Assembly (NCBI GenBank): GCA_037623315.1
Contig: JBBJJH010000004.1
Coordinates: 91,303-155,302 of the forward strand
Reading direction: 5' to 3'
Source: Halanaerobiaceae bacterium ANBcell28
GTDB lineage: Bacteria > Bacillota > Halanaerobiia > Halanaerobiales > DTU029
Length of the DNA: 64,000 nucleotides
Shown here: positions 44,780-52,704 of the stretch, one piece after another
Layout: every line of letters starts with the position of its first letter
Position numbering within the stretch: position 1 is the first letter of the stretch
Translations under genes and position numbers: made by a program
Notes under the pieces: generated by a model
What the model was told of the DNA's origin: nothing
The model's database searches: none
The model's input: the letters and a program-made list of their open reading frames with translations, nothing else

Positions 44780-46081
44780 ATGGGCAAAGAAAGATTTATC
44801 TTATATATACAGTTTTTAACTATGTCACAAAATGAAAAAGTATTTACTTTATTAGAATTTCCAGATGTAGTATTTAAGGATATAGATAGAAAAGTTAAAG
44901 CTAAGATATGGTCTATGGGAACAAAAAAATATAAGAATACAAATGACATAAATAAAATAATTGAGTGGGTAAAAAAAAGAAAACTAAATGAATTAAAAAT
45001 TAATTATGAATTTGAATCTATTAAATTTGATCGTGGTAGTATTAATATAACTGATGCTCAAAGTTTATTAACAATGTCTCCAACTAATAATCGATGGTCT
45101 TTAACAAATGGATATACATGTAAAAATAATAGTGATGAAAGAAAACGATTATCATATGAAAGCATGAGTCAAAGTTTAAAATGGAGTAGTATCAAAATCA
45201 AACCAAGTATATATGAAATTAGACTTCAGATTAATTCAATTAAGGACATTAATTATATATATAAATGGGTATATAATTTACTTTTAGATAAATTAAAAAT
45301 ATTATTACTAGAAAAGGGGATATCTGCTTATATATCAGTAAGAAACATGGAGGAAGCAATTAGAGTAAGTAAATTAACTGACGCACAGTATTTAAAATAT
45401 ATTAACGAATGTCCTCCAGAGAACGAATATACAATGTTGAACATAATAAATAGACTTGCTCCTTATCCTAAAGTATATCCATTATTAGGAAAGCAATTTG
45501 CTTTTTTATATCCCATGCTTATAGGAAATTATAAATTGTGTAAAAGTGTGAAAGAAGCATTAGGAAATGAAGTAAAACTTTCAGAAATAAAAAATAATTG
45601 CCAGGAAAAGTATGGTTTATTATGGATACCTGATAATATACTTAAAGATAACAAAAAAAGAAAAGCTGCAATGTCTTTTCTTGTTAAACAGAATGAATGT
45701 ATGAAAAAAAGAAAAGCAGAAGATTCTATAGGAGAATTTAAGCTAAAAGACAATTCAATTTATTTTACACAAAAACGACATAGGGAATTAGTAGAAACAG
45801 GTATTATAGAAGAGTACTCCACGTATTCTTATATTTTAATGCTAGATTCAAAATATTGTAATATGATTGGGATTAATCCCGATGATATGATTATTAACTT
45901 GATTGATAATAAAATTGTTAATCAGTTAAAAGAAGAAATTAAAATTGAATTTAATAAACTTTCAAATGAATTAGATATAAAAAAAAGAATATGGAATTCA
46001 CATGAGAAAGTATGGTTTAAATATTTTAGATCTATTGAACTAATTCAATTTATTAAAGAAAGATATTTTTGTGATATTTAA
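44780..46081 (+). CDS. 433-aa protein of unknown function in the RHS tip region
   Basis: Not recognised. Soluble, rich in Lys, Ile and Asn, no signal peptide or transmembrane helix. A basic helical stretch (~293-320, KKRKAAMSF...KKRKAED) and an Arg/Trp-containing C-terminus are the only marked features. Base use is very A/T-rich compared with the housekeeping genes. It lies between the WD40 gene and a remnant of an RHS core, so it may be an immunity protein of the present or a former toxin tip, or other accessory cargo. ATG at 44780 behind AGAAAGGG. Confidence 0.65.
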   Translation: MGKERFILYIQFLTMSQNEKVFTLLEFPDVVFKDIDRKVKAKIWSMGTKKYKNTNDINKIIEWVKKRKLNELKINYEFESIKFDRGSINITDAQSLLTMSPTNNRWSLTNGYTCKNNSDERKRLSYESMSQSLKWSSIKIKPSIYEIRLQINSIKDINYIYKWVYNLLLDKLKILLLEKGISAYISVRNMEEAIRVSKLTDAQYLKYINECPPENEYTMLNIINRLAPYPKVYPLLGKQFAFLYPMLIGNYKLCKSVKEALGNEVKLSEIKNNCQEKYGLLWIPDNILKDNKKRKAAMSFLVKQNECMKKRKAEDSIGEFKLKDNSIYFTQKRHRELVETGIIEEYSTYSYILMLDSKYCNMIGINPDDMIINLIDNKIVNQLKEEIKIEFNKLSNELDIKKRIWNSHEKVWFKYFRSIELIQFIKERYFCDI

Positions 46082-46337
46082 GTTTATATTAAATTAAAAT
46101 CACAATAAATATATTGATGAAAACAGAACATATGCACAGGTATTAGAAGAAAGAGATGCTAATGCTATCTTATTGTTGCATATACCTATGGTGATGACTA
46201 GTAAGTGATGCTACTAAAGATCTATTAAATATATTATTGAAATAATATATTTTTAAACAAGAATAAAATAATTAGACTGTGTAATTGTTTATGACATTAC
46301 ACAGTCTCTAATAATTGAAGTTATTAGGAGGGATAAG
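46082..46337. other. Intergenic region with RHS remnant and hairpins
   Basis: Besides the RHS remnant it holds an A/T hairpin with T tract (arms 46227-46238 and 46241-46252) and a perfect 11-bp stem GACTGTGTAAT (46275-46285) with ATTACACAGTC (46296-46306). The latter is 31 bases before the LRR gene start and lacks a long T tract. Confidence 0.6.
46114..46199 (+). pseudogene. Remnant of an RHS core segment
   Basis: Very similar to 42698-42784 inside the RHS gene (the part coding DENRTYAQVLEERDAN through YGDD). Differences include a few substitutions and small deletions that shift the frame (GCTAATGCTATCTT against GCTAATGGTAATCTT). No start codon or continuing frame. This is a non-functional piece left behind downstream, as expected when a toxin tip is replaced by recombination in the core. 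Confidence 0.9.
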
Positions 46338-46994
46338 ATGAAAAAAACTTTTTTAATGATATCATTAATATTTCTTCTTGCTACTTTTGTTGCATGTACG
46401 GAAGAAGAAGCAATTCCAGTTACATTTTCGGATGAAAATTTAGAGCAGGTCATTAGGCAAGAATTAAACATGATATCTGGGGAGATTACTACAAAAGATT
46501 TAAAATCCATTGAACGATTATATGCAATGGGAAGAAATATTAAATATCTTGATGGAATTGAACATCTAGTTAACTTAGAAACATTGAATCTTTCACGTAA
46601 TGAAATAGAAGATATTATTCCTTTGCTAAGTTTAAATAATTTAAGAAATTTAAATCTTGCTAACAATGAGATAAGAAATATAATACCATTAAGTAATTTG
46701 AGTAATTTAGAAGACTTAGATATTAGTGTTAATAGAATTAATGATGTAAGTTCGTTATCATCTCTGGATAAGTTAACAAACTTACAACTAGGACATAATC
46801 GTGTTAGTAATATTGAAAGTTTATCCAATTTAAATAATTTAAAAATATTGATTATAGGAGCTAATCCTATAAGTGATTTATCGCCATTGTTAGATTTAGA
46901 TAATTTAGAACATCTTCTTGTTTCTGAAGAATATGTTAATAGTGAACAGATAAGTATTTTAAGGAATATGGGAGTAGATGTTACTATGAGATAA
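46338..46994 (+). CDS. Leucine-rich-repeat lipoprotein (internalin-like)
   Basis: 218 aa. Lipoprotein signal with Cys at ~20 (LLATFVAC), a cap region with FSDENLEQVIRQEL, then about five 22-residue LRRs of the SDS22/internalin kind (LVNLETLNLSRNEIEDI, LRNLNLANNEIRNI, LEDLDISVNRINDV, LTNLQLGHNRVSNI, LKILIIGANPISDL). Membrane-anchored outside the cytoplasm, probably a protein-binding or surface protein. TTAGGAGGG ribosome site. Monocistronic. Confidence 0.9.
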   Translation: MKKTFLMISLIFLLATFVACTEEEAIPVTFSDENLEQVIRQELNMISGEITTKDLKSIERLYAMGRNIKYLDGIEHLVNLETLNLSRNEIEDIIPLLSLNNLRNLNLANNEIRNIIPLSNLSNLEDLDISVNRINDVSSLSSLDKLTNLQLGHNRVSNIESLSNLNNLKILIIGANPISDLSPLLDLDNLEHLLVSEEYVNSEQISILRNMGVDVTMR

Positions 46995-47007
46995 ATTAAG
47001 TCAAAAA

Positions 47008-47046
47008 GGCCCTACTATTTACTATAAAATAGTGGGGCTATTTATA
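47008..47046 (+). terminator. Terminator of the LRR lipoprotein gene
   Basis: GGCCCTACTATTT (47008-47020) pairs with AAATAGTGGGGC (47027-47038) with one G-U; followed by TATTTATAT, a modest T tract. Confidence 0.75.
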
Positions 47047-47244
47047 TGGTATTATTACAAGGATAGTGACCGATGATGTATAAAGCCACCTTAAACTCTT
47101 GGACAAAAAGTATTAAGCCATGTATGGGGACCTTAAGTTAAATAGAGAAAAATACTGGAATAATAAAACAAAATATGATAGCATATAATTATGTAAGTGA
47201 TGGTCTTAATATGAAAAACTGGTAGTAGTTAGGAGGTGATTGAT

Positions 47245-47586
47245 ATGGGCAAAGATATTTTAGCTATGCTCTTTGCTTTAGTGATAGGCTCGGTTGTTAT
47301 TATTAATTATAATTTTACTCCAATTTGGGATATTAGTATTCCACTGATAAGTTATTTTTTATTTGAGGCTCTATGGGGTATAATATTAGGGCACTATAGA
47401 TTGGAAGATATTAGTACAACTATACTCATTACTTTTTTAAGTATTGTATCTATACTTATTGCAGCTTTTTTTCTTATAAATATTTTAAAAATTAATTATC
47501 GCTTTATTATATATACATTAGTTCCAATATTAACATTCCTTATTAGATATGTATTTGGAAGAGTAATATTAGAAATAAGCGAATAG
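47245..47586 (+). CDS. 113-aa integral membrane protein, unknown function
   Basis: From ATG at 47245, 8 bases after AGGAGG (GTG at 47236 is in frame but overlaps the ribosome site). Four hydrophobic helices fill nearly the whole length (~5-22, ~28-47, ~55-80, ~86-108). A short polar loop GHYRLEDIS lies in the middle. No family recognised. The 240 bases before it contain no promoter that can be called with confidence. Confidence 0.75.
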   Translation: MGKDILAMLFALVIGSVVIINYNFTPIWDISIPLISYFLFEALWGIILGHYRLEDISTTILITFLSIVSILIAAFFLINILKINYRFIIYTLVPILTFLIRYVFGRVILEISE

Positions 47587-48037
47587 ATATTAGGGCTGGT
47601 CTTGCAATGTTTCATCATATATTTAAATGAGACATTGTTTTTTTAAGATCTAATCTAAGCGGTTTCGTTTTAGTATTTTCAATAATTTCGATGAGTTCTT
47701 AAATTGCTATTATAAAAATATTTCATTCGCGCTAGCATATTTATACATAATATGCTATTATTATATTATAAGGATATTTTTTATATCAATCACAATACAT
47801 AAGGGAAAATGGTATGGCTTTTAAAAGTTGCTTATCTATTTAATGTATGCCTACTACAAGTATTCTATTTTACGAAACCCCCTTAAGTAAAAAGTTCTGT
47901 AGCTATCAATTAGACGTTTACCTATTACTAAATTATCAAAAGGGGGGGTGTTATGTAGTTCAAATTTACAAACTTGTATAGACTATAATGAAGAATTATT
48001 GTCTTAAAATATATCATATTATATTGGGGGATTTAAA
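47587..48037. other. 451-base intergenic region before the xyloglucanase gene
   Basis: Holds a terminator at its left end. Further right, AACCCCCTT (47876-47884) can pair with AAGGGGGGGTGTT (47940-47952) around a 55-base loop, about 90 bases before the GH74 start, a possible structured leader. No convincing promoter pair or open frame was found. Confidence 0.5.
47605..47644 (+). terminator. Terminator of the 113-aa membrane protein gene
   Basis: CAATGTTTCAT (47605-47615) pairs with ATGAGACATTG (47627-47637), one G-U, then seven T. Confidence 0.92.
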
Positions 48038-50707
48038 ATGTTTAGAAAAAAAATATTATTTTTGATAAGCTTATTTTTTATTTTCTATTCAGTATTTTCT
48101 GTACAAGCTGTAGACACAGTACCGTATGAATGGAATAATGTAGCCATAGGTGGTGGTGGTTTTGTTTCTGCAATAATATCAGACCCAAATGACGCTGACA
48201 TATTTTATGCTCGTACAGATGTAGGTGGAGCTTATAGATGGGATGAAAGCACACAGTCATGGATAGCTCTTATGGACTGGGTTGATTCCAATCAACGTGG
48301 TTTGCTTGGTATAGAAGCTATAGCAGTTGATCCAAATCAAAAAGGAACAGTATATATGATGGCAGGTACAGTATATTGGAATCAGGCCAATGACGGTATT
48401 GGTAGGTCTGCTTTTTTAAGATCAAACGACTATGGTGAGACTTGGGATATTATATATCTGTGGGATGATGATGTAAAGAAATTTAATGTTCATGGTAATG
48501 GAATGGGAAGAGGTACTGGAGAAGCTTTAGCAGTTGATCCTGCAGATTCTAATATTATTTATTATGGTACCAGGAATAAAGGATTATGGAAGTCTACAGA
48601 TAATGGTGATAATTGGTCACAAGTAGAATCATTCCCTATAGAAACTACTTGGAATGGTGCCGGTATATCTTTTGTAGAATTTGATCAAAGTACTATTGGT
48701 GACAATATGACATCAAGGATTTATGTAGGCGTATTAGAAGATCATGATAATGTTTTTTATAGTGAAGATGCTGGTGAAACTTGGTCATTGCTTCCGAATA
48801 GACCTGTTCCAATGTATGCTGAACGTATAATGCCTCAGCGTATAGCAATTCGACCAGATGGATCAGCTATATATATAACATTTGGTGATGGTGCAGGACC
48901 ACATACAATGCAGTGGGATGAAGGTTGGGGACCAATTAATGATTGGTATAATAGAGGTGCAGTATTTAAGTATGAACTTGCTACAGAGACTTGGACAGAT
49001 ATATCACCTCAGAATTTTATAAATCCTGATGGAGAAGATTATGCTGATCCTTCAACATATCTAGGCTGTTATAGTGGTATTTCTATTGATCCCAACAACC
49101 CTGATCGTATGGTAGTTTCTTCAATTGCCAGTTATCGTGGCCCTCAGTTTTGGCTTATTGATGGTCAATGGGAAGATAGATGGGGAGACAATATATATGT
49201 AACAGAAGATGGAGGAGAAACATGGATACCATCATTTGAATACTATTGGCTTGATGGAGGAATGGAGCCACATGTTGAACAAATGGATGAAAATGGTGTA
49301 CCATGGATAGTGGGAAATACTATTCACTGGATAGGAAGTGTACAAATGGATCCCAACAATCCTAGCCGTGTTTTTGTAACCTCAGGTAATGGTGTATATA
49401 TGACTGAAGATATCTTTAATTATGAGACTTCTGATTATAATGATTGGGGTCAACCTGAGTTTTCGTATACACAAGAAACTGTATGGAAGTTTGCTGGTCA
49501 CGGTATAGAGGAAACAGTACCTCAAGAATTAGTAAGTATTCCAGACGGCCCCATGGTATCAGTAATTTTAGATTATGATGGCTTTGTCCATGAGGATGTC
49601 ACAGAATTTTCTCCATATGGTAGACATACTACAAGTGCTGCAGGAGCAGAATTTCATTTAGGAAATACCACTGATATTGTATATGCTCCTCAAGCTGGTA
49701 TATTAGCAAAAGTAGCTAGAACTAGAAGTGTTAGTACTCAATATACAGAAATTCCAATTGGACCTGTTCAATATTCTGAAGATAATGGTAAGACCTGGAC
49801 AGTTGAAACATATACATCAAATCCTCCGGAAGATTTGTATGGAGGTAGTGTTGCTTTATCGGCAGATGGAGAAGTTACATTGTGGATGCCTTCATCTGGA
49901 AAAACTATGTATCGTCGTCTAAATACTACTTGGACAGAAGTTGAAGGAATTGACTTTAATAGTCGCCCTGTGGCAGATTGGGTAAATCCAAACGTATTCT
50001 ATATCTTTAATAGAGATGATGGATATCTATATCTTAGTACAGATAAAGGTCAATCCTTCACTCAGGCATCATACGTTGGCAATAGTCGCTTCTATAAAGC
50101 AAGAACAGTGCCTGAAGTTGAGGGTCACATTTGGGTGCCTCTTGCTACAACTACAACAGATGGTACTAGAGAAGGTGCTCTTATGCGTTCATATGATGGA
50201 GGAGAAACATTTACTCCTGTACCAGGTGTAGGATATACTGAAGCAGTTGGATTTGGTAAAGCAGCTGAAGGGTCTAATTACCCGACTATATTTGCATATG
50301 CTGAGATTGATGGTGTACTAGGTGTCTTTAGATCCATAGATCAAGGAAATTCCTGGGTACGTGTAAATGATGATGATCATGAATATGGTGGTCTAGCTAA
50401 TGGTGAATTTGTAATTGGTGATATGAATGTGTTTGGCCGCGTATATATGAGTACTGCTGGTAGAGGAATAGTTTATGGAGAGCCTTTATCAGAAGAACCT
50501 ATCCCAGAAATAATAATTGGAGATGTAGATGGAAATGGAGTAATAGATTTATTAGATTATGTTTTATTATCAAGGTATATTTTAACTATTGTTCCAGATG
50601 ATATGATTATAAAAGAGGCTGCTGATATAAATGGAGATGGTGTAATAAATTCTCAAGATGCGTCATTGTTGATGAGATATTTATTAACAATTGATAGCGA
50701 TTTATAA
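48038..50707 (+). CDS. GH74 xyloglucanase with C-terminal type I dockerin
   Basis: 889 aa. Signal peptide ~1-25. GH74 two-propeller catalytic domain (~28-815): WNNVAIGGGGFVSAII, then YARTDVGGAYRW with the catalytic Asp near residue 61, and many BNR/Asp-box motifs (STDNGDNWS, SEDAGETWS, TEDGGETWI, SIDQGNSWV). The C-terminal ~63 residues form a dockerin with two Ca-binding repeats, GDVDGNGVIDLLDYVLLSRY and DINGDGVINSQDASLLMRY. Endo-acting on xyloglucan; the dockerin should bind a cohesin scaffold. GGGGGAT ribosome site. Strong codon-level similarity is expected to cellulosomal Xgh74A-type enzymes, inferred from motifs. Confidence 0.93.
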   Translation: MFRKKILFLISLFFIFYSVFSVQAVDTVPYEWNNVAIGGGGFVSAIISDPNDADIFYARTDVGGAYRWDESTQSWIALMDWVDSNQRGLLGIEAIAVDPNQKGTVYMMAGTVYWNQANDGIGRSAFLRSNDYGETWDIIYLWDDDVKKFNVHGNGMGRGTGEALAVDPADSNIIYYGTRNKGLWKSTDNGDNWSQVESFPIETTWNGAGISFVEFDQSTIGDNMTSRIYVGVLEDHDNVFYSEDAGETWSLLPNRPVPMYAERIMPQRIAIRPDGSAIYITFGDGAGPHTMQWDEGWGPINDWYNRGAVFKYELATETWTDISPQNFINPDGEDYADPSTYLGCYSGISIDPNNPDRMVVSSIASYRGPQFWLIDGQWEDRWGDNIYVTEDGGETWIPSFEYYWLDGGMEPHVEQMDENGVPWIVGNTIHWIGSVQMDPNNPSRVFVTSGNGVYMTEDIFNYETSDYNDWGQPEFSYTQETVWKFAGHGIEETVPQELVSIPDGPMVSVILDYDGFVHEDVTEFSPYGRHTTSAAGAEFHLGNTTDIVYAPQAGILAKVARTRSVSTQYTEIPIGPVQYSEDNGKTWTVETYTSNPPEDLYGGSVALSADGEVTLWMPSSGKTMYRRLNTTWTEVEGIDFNSRPVADWVNPNVFYIFNRDDGYLYLSTDKGQSFTQASYVGNSRFYKARTVPEVEGHIWVPLATTTTDGTREGALMRSYDGGETFTPVPGVGYTEAVGFGKAAEGSNYPTIFAYAEIDGVLGVFRSIDQGNSWVRVNDDDHEYGGLANGEFVIGDMNVFGRVYMSTAGRGIVYGEPLSEEPIPEIIIGDVDGNGVIDLLDYVLLSRYILTIVPDDMIIKEAADINGDGVINSQDASLLMRYLLTIDSDL

Positions 50708-50718
50708 TTTTTCAAAGA

Positions 50719-50749
50719 AAATCCCCTCCTTATCTTTAGGAGGGGATTT
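50719..50749. terminator. Bidirectional terminator between GH74 and DUF805 genes
   Basis: AAATCCCCTCCT (50719-50730) and AGGAGGGGATTT (50738-50749) form a perfect 12-bp stem. T tracts are short on both sides; the genes converge here. Confidence 0.85.
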
Positions 50750-50785
50750 AATATGTAAGTGATTTTTGCAAGTCATCAATGGATT

Positions 50786-51154
50786 TTAAGCACTATAATA
50801 CATTTCTTGGTTTTTAGGATCTTCTCCATAACTATTTGGACCATTAGTTCCTTCTAGACATAACAATATCAGGTACCAGATAACCCCAATAAAAGGTATT
50901 AACTGAACAAAATAGTACCAACCACTTCTATTTGTATCATGAAGTCGTCTTACTGTAACAGCTAAAAAAGGTATAATAGTAAATAATGTATAGAGAAATA
51001 AAAATACAGAAGGAGCTCCAAAAACAATTGTATCTAAAATTGAGGCGATAAAAGTGAATATCATATCGAATAGAAAAAACATCCAGTATTCTGTTCTTCG
51101 AGCTCGACCACTAAATTCAGCATAATTTTTAATTACTTTAATATACCAATTAAT
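50786..51154 (-). CDS. DUF805 membrane protein with a probable AUU start
   Basis: 122 aa if translation starts at ATT at 51154 (minus). The ATG at 51082 would remove the conserved N-terminus NWYIKVIKNYAEFSGRARR that defines the DUF805 family. An in-frame stop (TAA) lies just upstream, and no ATG, GTG or TTG occurs between it and the ATT. A strong GGGGGG site is 9 bases before the ATT. Three to four transmembrane helices and the family motif RRLHDTNRSGWYYF. Small inner-membrane protein of unknown role. Confidence 0.87.
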   Translation of the reverse strand: MNWYIKVIKNYAEFSGRARRTEYWMFFLFDMIFTFIASILDTIVFGAPSVFLFLYTLFTIIPFLAVTVRRLHDTNRSGWYYFVQLIPFIGVIWYLILLCLEGTNGPNSYGEDPKNQEMYYSA

Positions 51155-51485
51155 AAAAAAACACCCCCCTTTTTTTTATATAATTCAAAAAAGTCTTAAT
51201 AACTTATATTCAGTAAATATTATGAAAGTCCTTTATTTTATTCATATATATTCAAATTAAAGAATAATATACCAAGTCCTAAATAAAAAAATATATATAA
51301 AGGTGATTTTGCTTTGGAGCTTTTTTGAACGCTCATTCAGCAAATGGCTAAGCTTAAATTTAAATTTTATAAATTCAACTCCGAAACTTGTAATAATATT
51401 TATTAAAATAATCTTTAAAATAAATAATTCAAATTAACTTTAAGTGGATATAATATATATAGCTCTTAGAAAGGAGATGTTAATT
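51155..51485. other. 331-base intergenic region at the right edge of the accessory segment
   Basis: Divergent region between the DUF805 gene and a small + strand gene. Contains the second arm of the 21-base inverted repeat (51333-51353) and a possible -10 TATAAT (51449-51454) with no good -35. Otherwise A/T-rich with nothing that can be supported. Confidence 0.5.
51333..51353 (-). repeat. 21-base repeat, arm 2 (inverted copy of 5974-5994)
   Basis: TCATTCAGCAAATGGCTAAGC is the exact reverse complement of bases 5974-5994. It lies about 470 bases before folD, close to the right border of the accessory segment. Confidence 0.8.
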
Positions 51486-51692
51486 TTGGATGATCAAATA
51501 AAACAACGTGTAAAAACAATGAGGTATGGTGGAATTAAATATGTGAATAATGTTCCTCGTGAAGAGATAGCGAATTTTATTGATGAACTTCCAGAGGAAA
51601 AACGCGACAGCATGGCTGAAGTTACACAGATACTAAAGGATGAAGGCTTGATAAGTCTTATTCCAAATGATGAGCCAAGCCCTCCTTGTTAA
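51486..51692 (+). CDS. 68-aa small soluble protein, unknown function
   Basis: TTG start at 51486, 9 bases after AAGGAG (51471-51476). Product begins MDDQIKQRVKTMRYGGIKYV, is charged, probably helical in the second half (EEIANFIDELPEEKRDS), and ends in PSPPC with a terminal Cys. No family recognised. It lies just before folD but separated by 127 bases. Confidence 0.7.
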   Translation: MDDQIKQRVKTMRYGGIKYVNNVPREEIANFIDELPEEKRDSMAEVTQILKDEGLISLIPNDEPSPPC

Positions 51693-51819
51693 TTTTAGAT
51701 TATATCAATAATTTGTATTTTTTTGCAGGATTTTTGATTAGCTTCAAGAATAATTAAAAGAGACTAATAGGGAGAGAGAAATTGGCTTAGTTTAATATAT
51801 ATTATGGGGGGAGATAAGT

Positions 51820-52674
51820 TTGTCAAAGATAATTGATGGCAAAGGAATTGCAGTACAAATTAGAAAAGATTTAAAAAAAGAAGTAAATGAGCTTGAAAAA
51901 GAAGGGAGAGTTCCAGGTTTAACTGTTGTATTAGTTGGGGATGATCCTGCATCAGAAACATATGTTAAATACAAAGAACGAGCTGCTAATGAAATAGGTA
52001 TTAGATCTAATATAATCAAAAAAAGTAAAGATACTACTCAGGAAGAATTATTAGAAGTGATAGACAAATTGAACAAAGATAATAAGGTGGATGGTATATT
52101 AGTACAATTACCATTACCTAATCAAATAGATGAAGGAGCAATTATTGAAGCAATTGATCCTAGTAAAGATGTTGATGGTTTCCATCCAATTAATACTGGC
52201 AGATTATTTAGTGGACAAAAAGAAAAATTGTTTTTTGAAGCATGTACACCTAAAGGCATTATTGAATTGTTGGATAGAGAGGGAATAGAAATAGAAGGAA
52301 AAAAAGCCGTAGTAGTAGGTAGAAGTAATATTGTAGGTAAACCAATAGCTCATTTATTGTTAGAAAAAAATGCTACTGTAACTATTTGTCACTCTAGAAC
52401 CAGTAATTTAGCCAAAGAAACATTAGATGCAGATATTATAATTGCTGCTGTAGGTAGAGCAGAATTTATTAAAGGGGATATGATTAAAACGGACTCTGTA
52501 GTAATAGATGTAGGAATAAATCGTGTAGGCAAAAAGTTGATAGGTGATGTTGATTTTGATGAAGTTAGCAAAAAAGCTTCTTATATTACACCAGTTCCTG
52601 GTGGAGTAGGACCTATGACTATAGCTATGTTGATGGAGAATACTGTAAAAGCAAGGAGACACCATGGTGTATAA
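51820..52674 (+). CDS. folD: Bifunctional methylene-THF dehydrogenase/cyclohydrolase
   Basis: 284 aa from TTG at 51820 behind GGGGGGAGA. Catalytic Tyr/Lys motif ETYVKYKERA (~46-55), VQLPLPNQI (~94-102), DVDGFHPINTGRL (~117-129), and the NADP-binding VVVGRSNIVGKPIAHLL (~161-177). Interconverts methylene-, methenyl- and formyl-tetrahydrofolate. First gene of the right-hand conserved block. Confidence 0.96.
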   Translation: MSKIIDGKGIAVQIRKDLKKEVNELEKEGRVPGLTVVLVGDDPASETYVKYKERAANEIGIRSNIIKKSKDTTQEELLEVIDKLNKDNKVDGILVQLPLPNQIDEGAIIEAIDPSKDVDGFHPINTGRLFSGQKEKLFFEACTPKGIIELLDREGIEIEGKKAVVVGRSNIVGKPIAHLLLEKNATVTICHSRTSNLAKETLDADIIIAAVGRAEFIKGDMIKTDSVVIDVGINRVGKKLIGDVDFDEVSKKASYITPVPGGVGPMTIAMLMENTVKARRHHGV

Positions 52675-52704
52675 TTCCAAAGTTCACCAGAATGGGGTTT
52701 GTTA

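Noticed and set aside
46275..46306. Terminator assignment for the perfect hairpin before the LRR gene
   Set aside because: Followed by TCTAATAATTG rather than a T tract; kept only as a hairpin in the intergenic description.
46995..47235. Possible insertion-sequence remnant (GC-richer words around 47070-47140)
   Set aside because: No terminal inverted repeats, target duplication or transposase-like peptide could be recognised.
49728..50231. Short + strand frames inside the GH74 gene
   Set aside because: Out-of-frame shadows of a continuous, well-supported GH74 protein.
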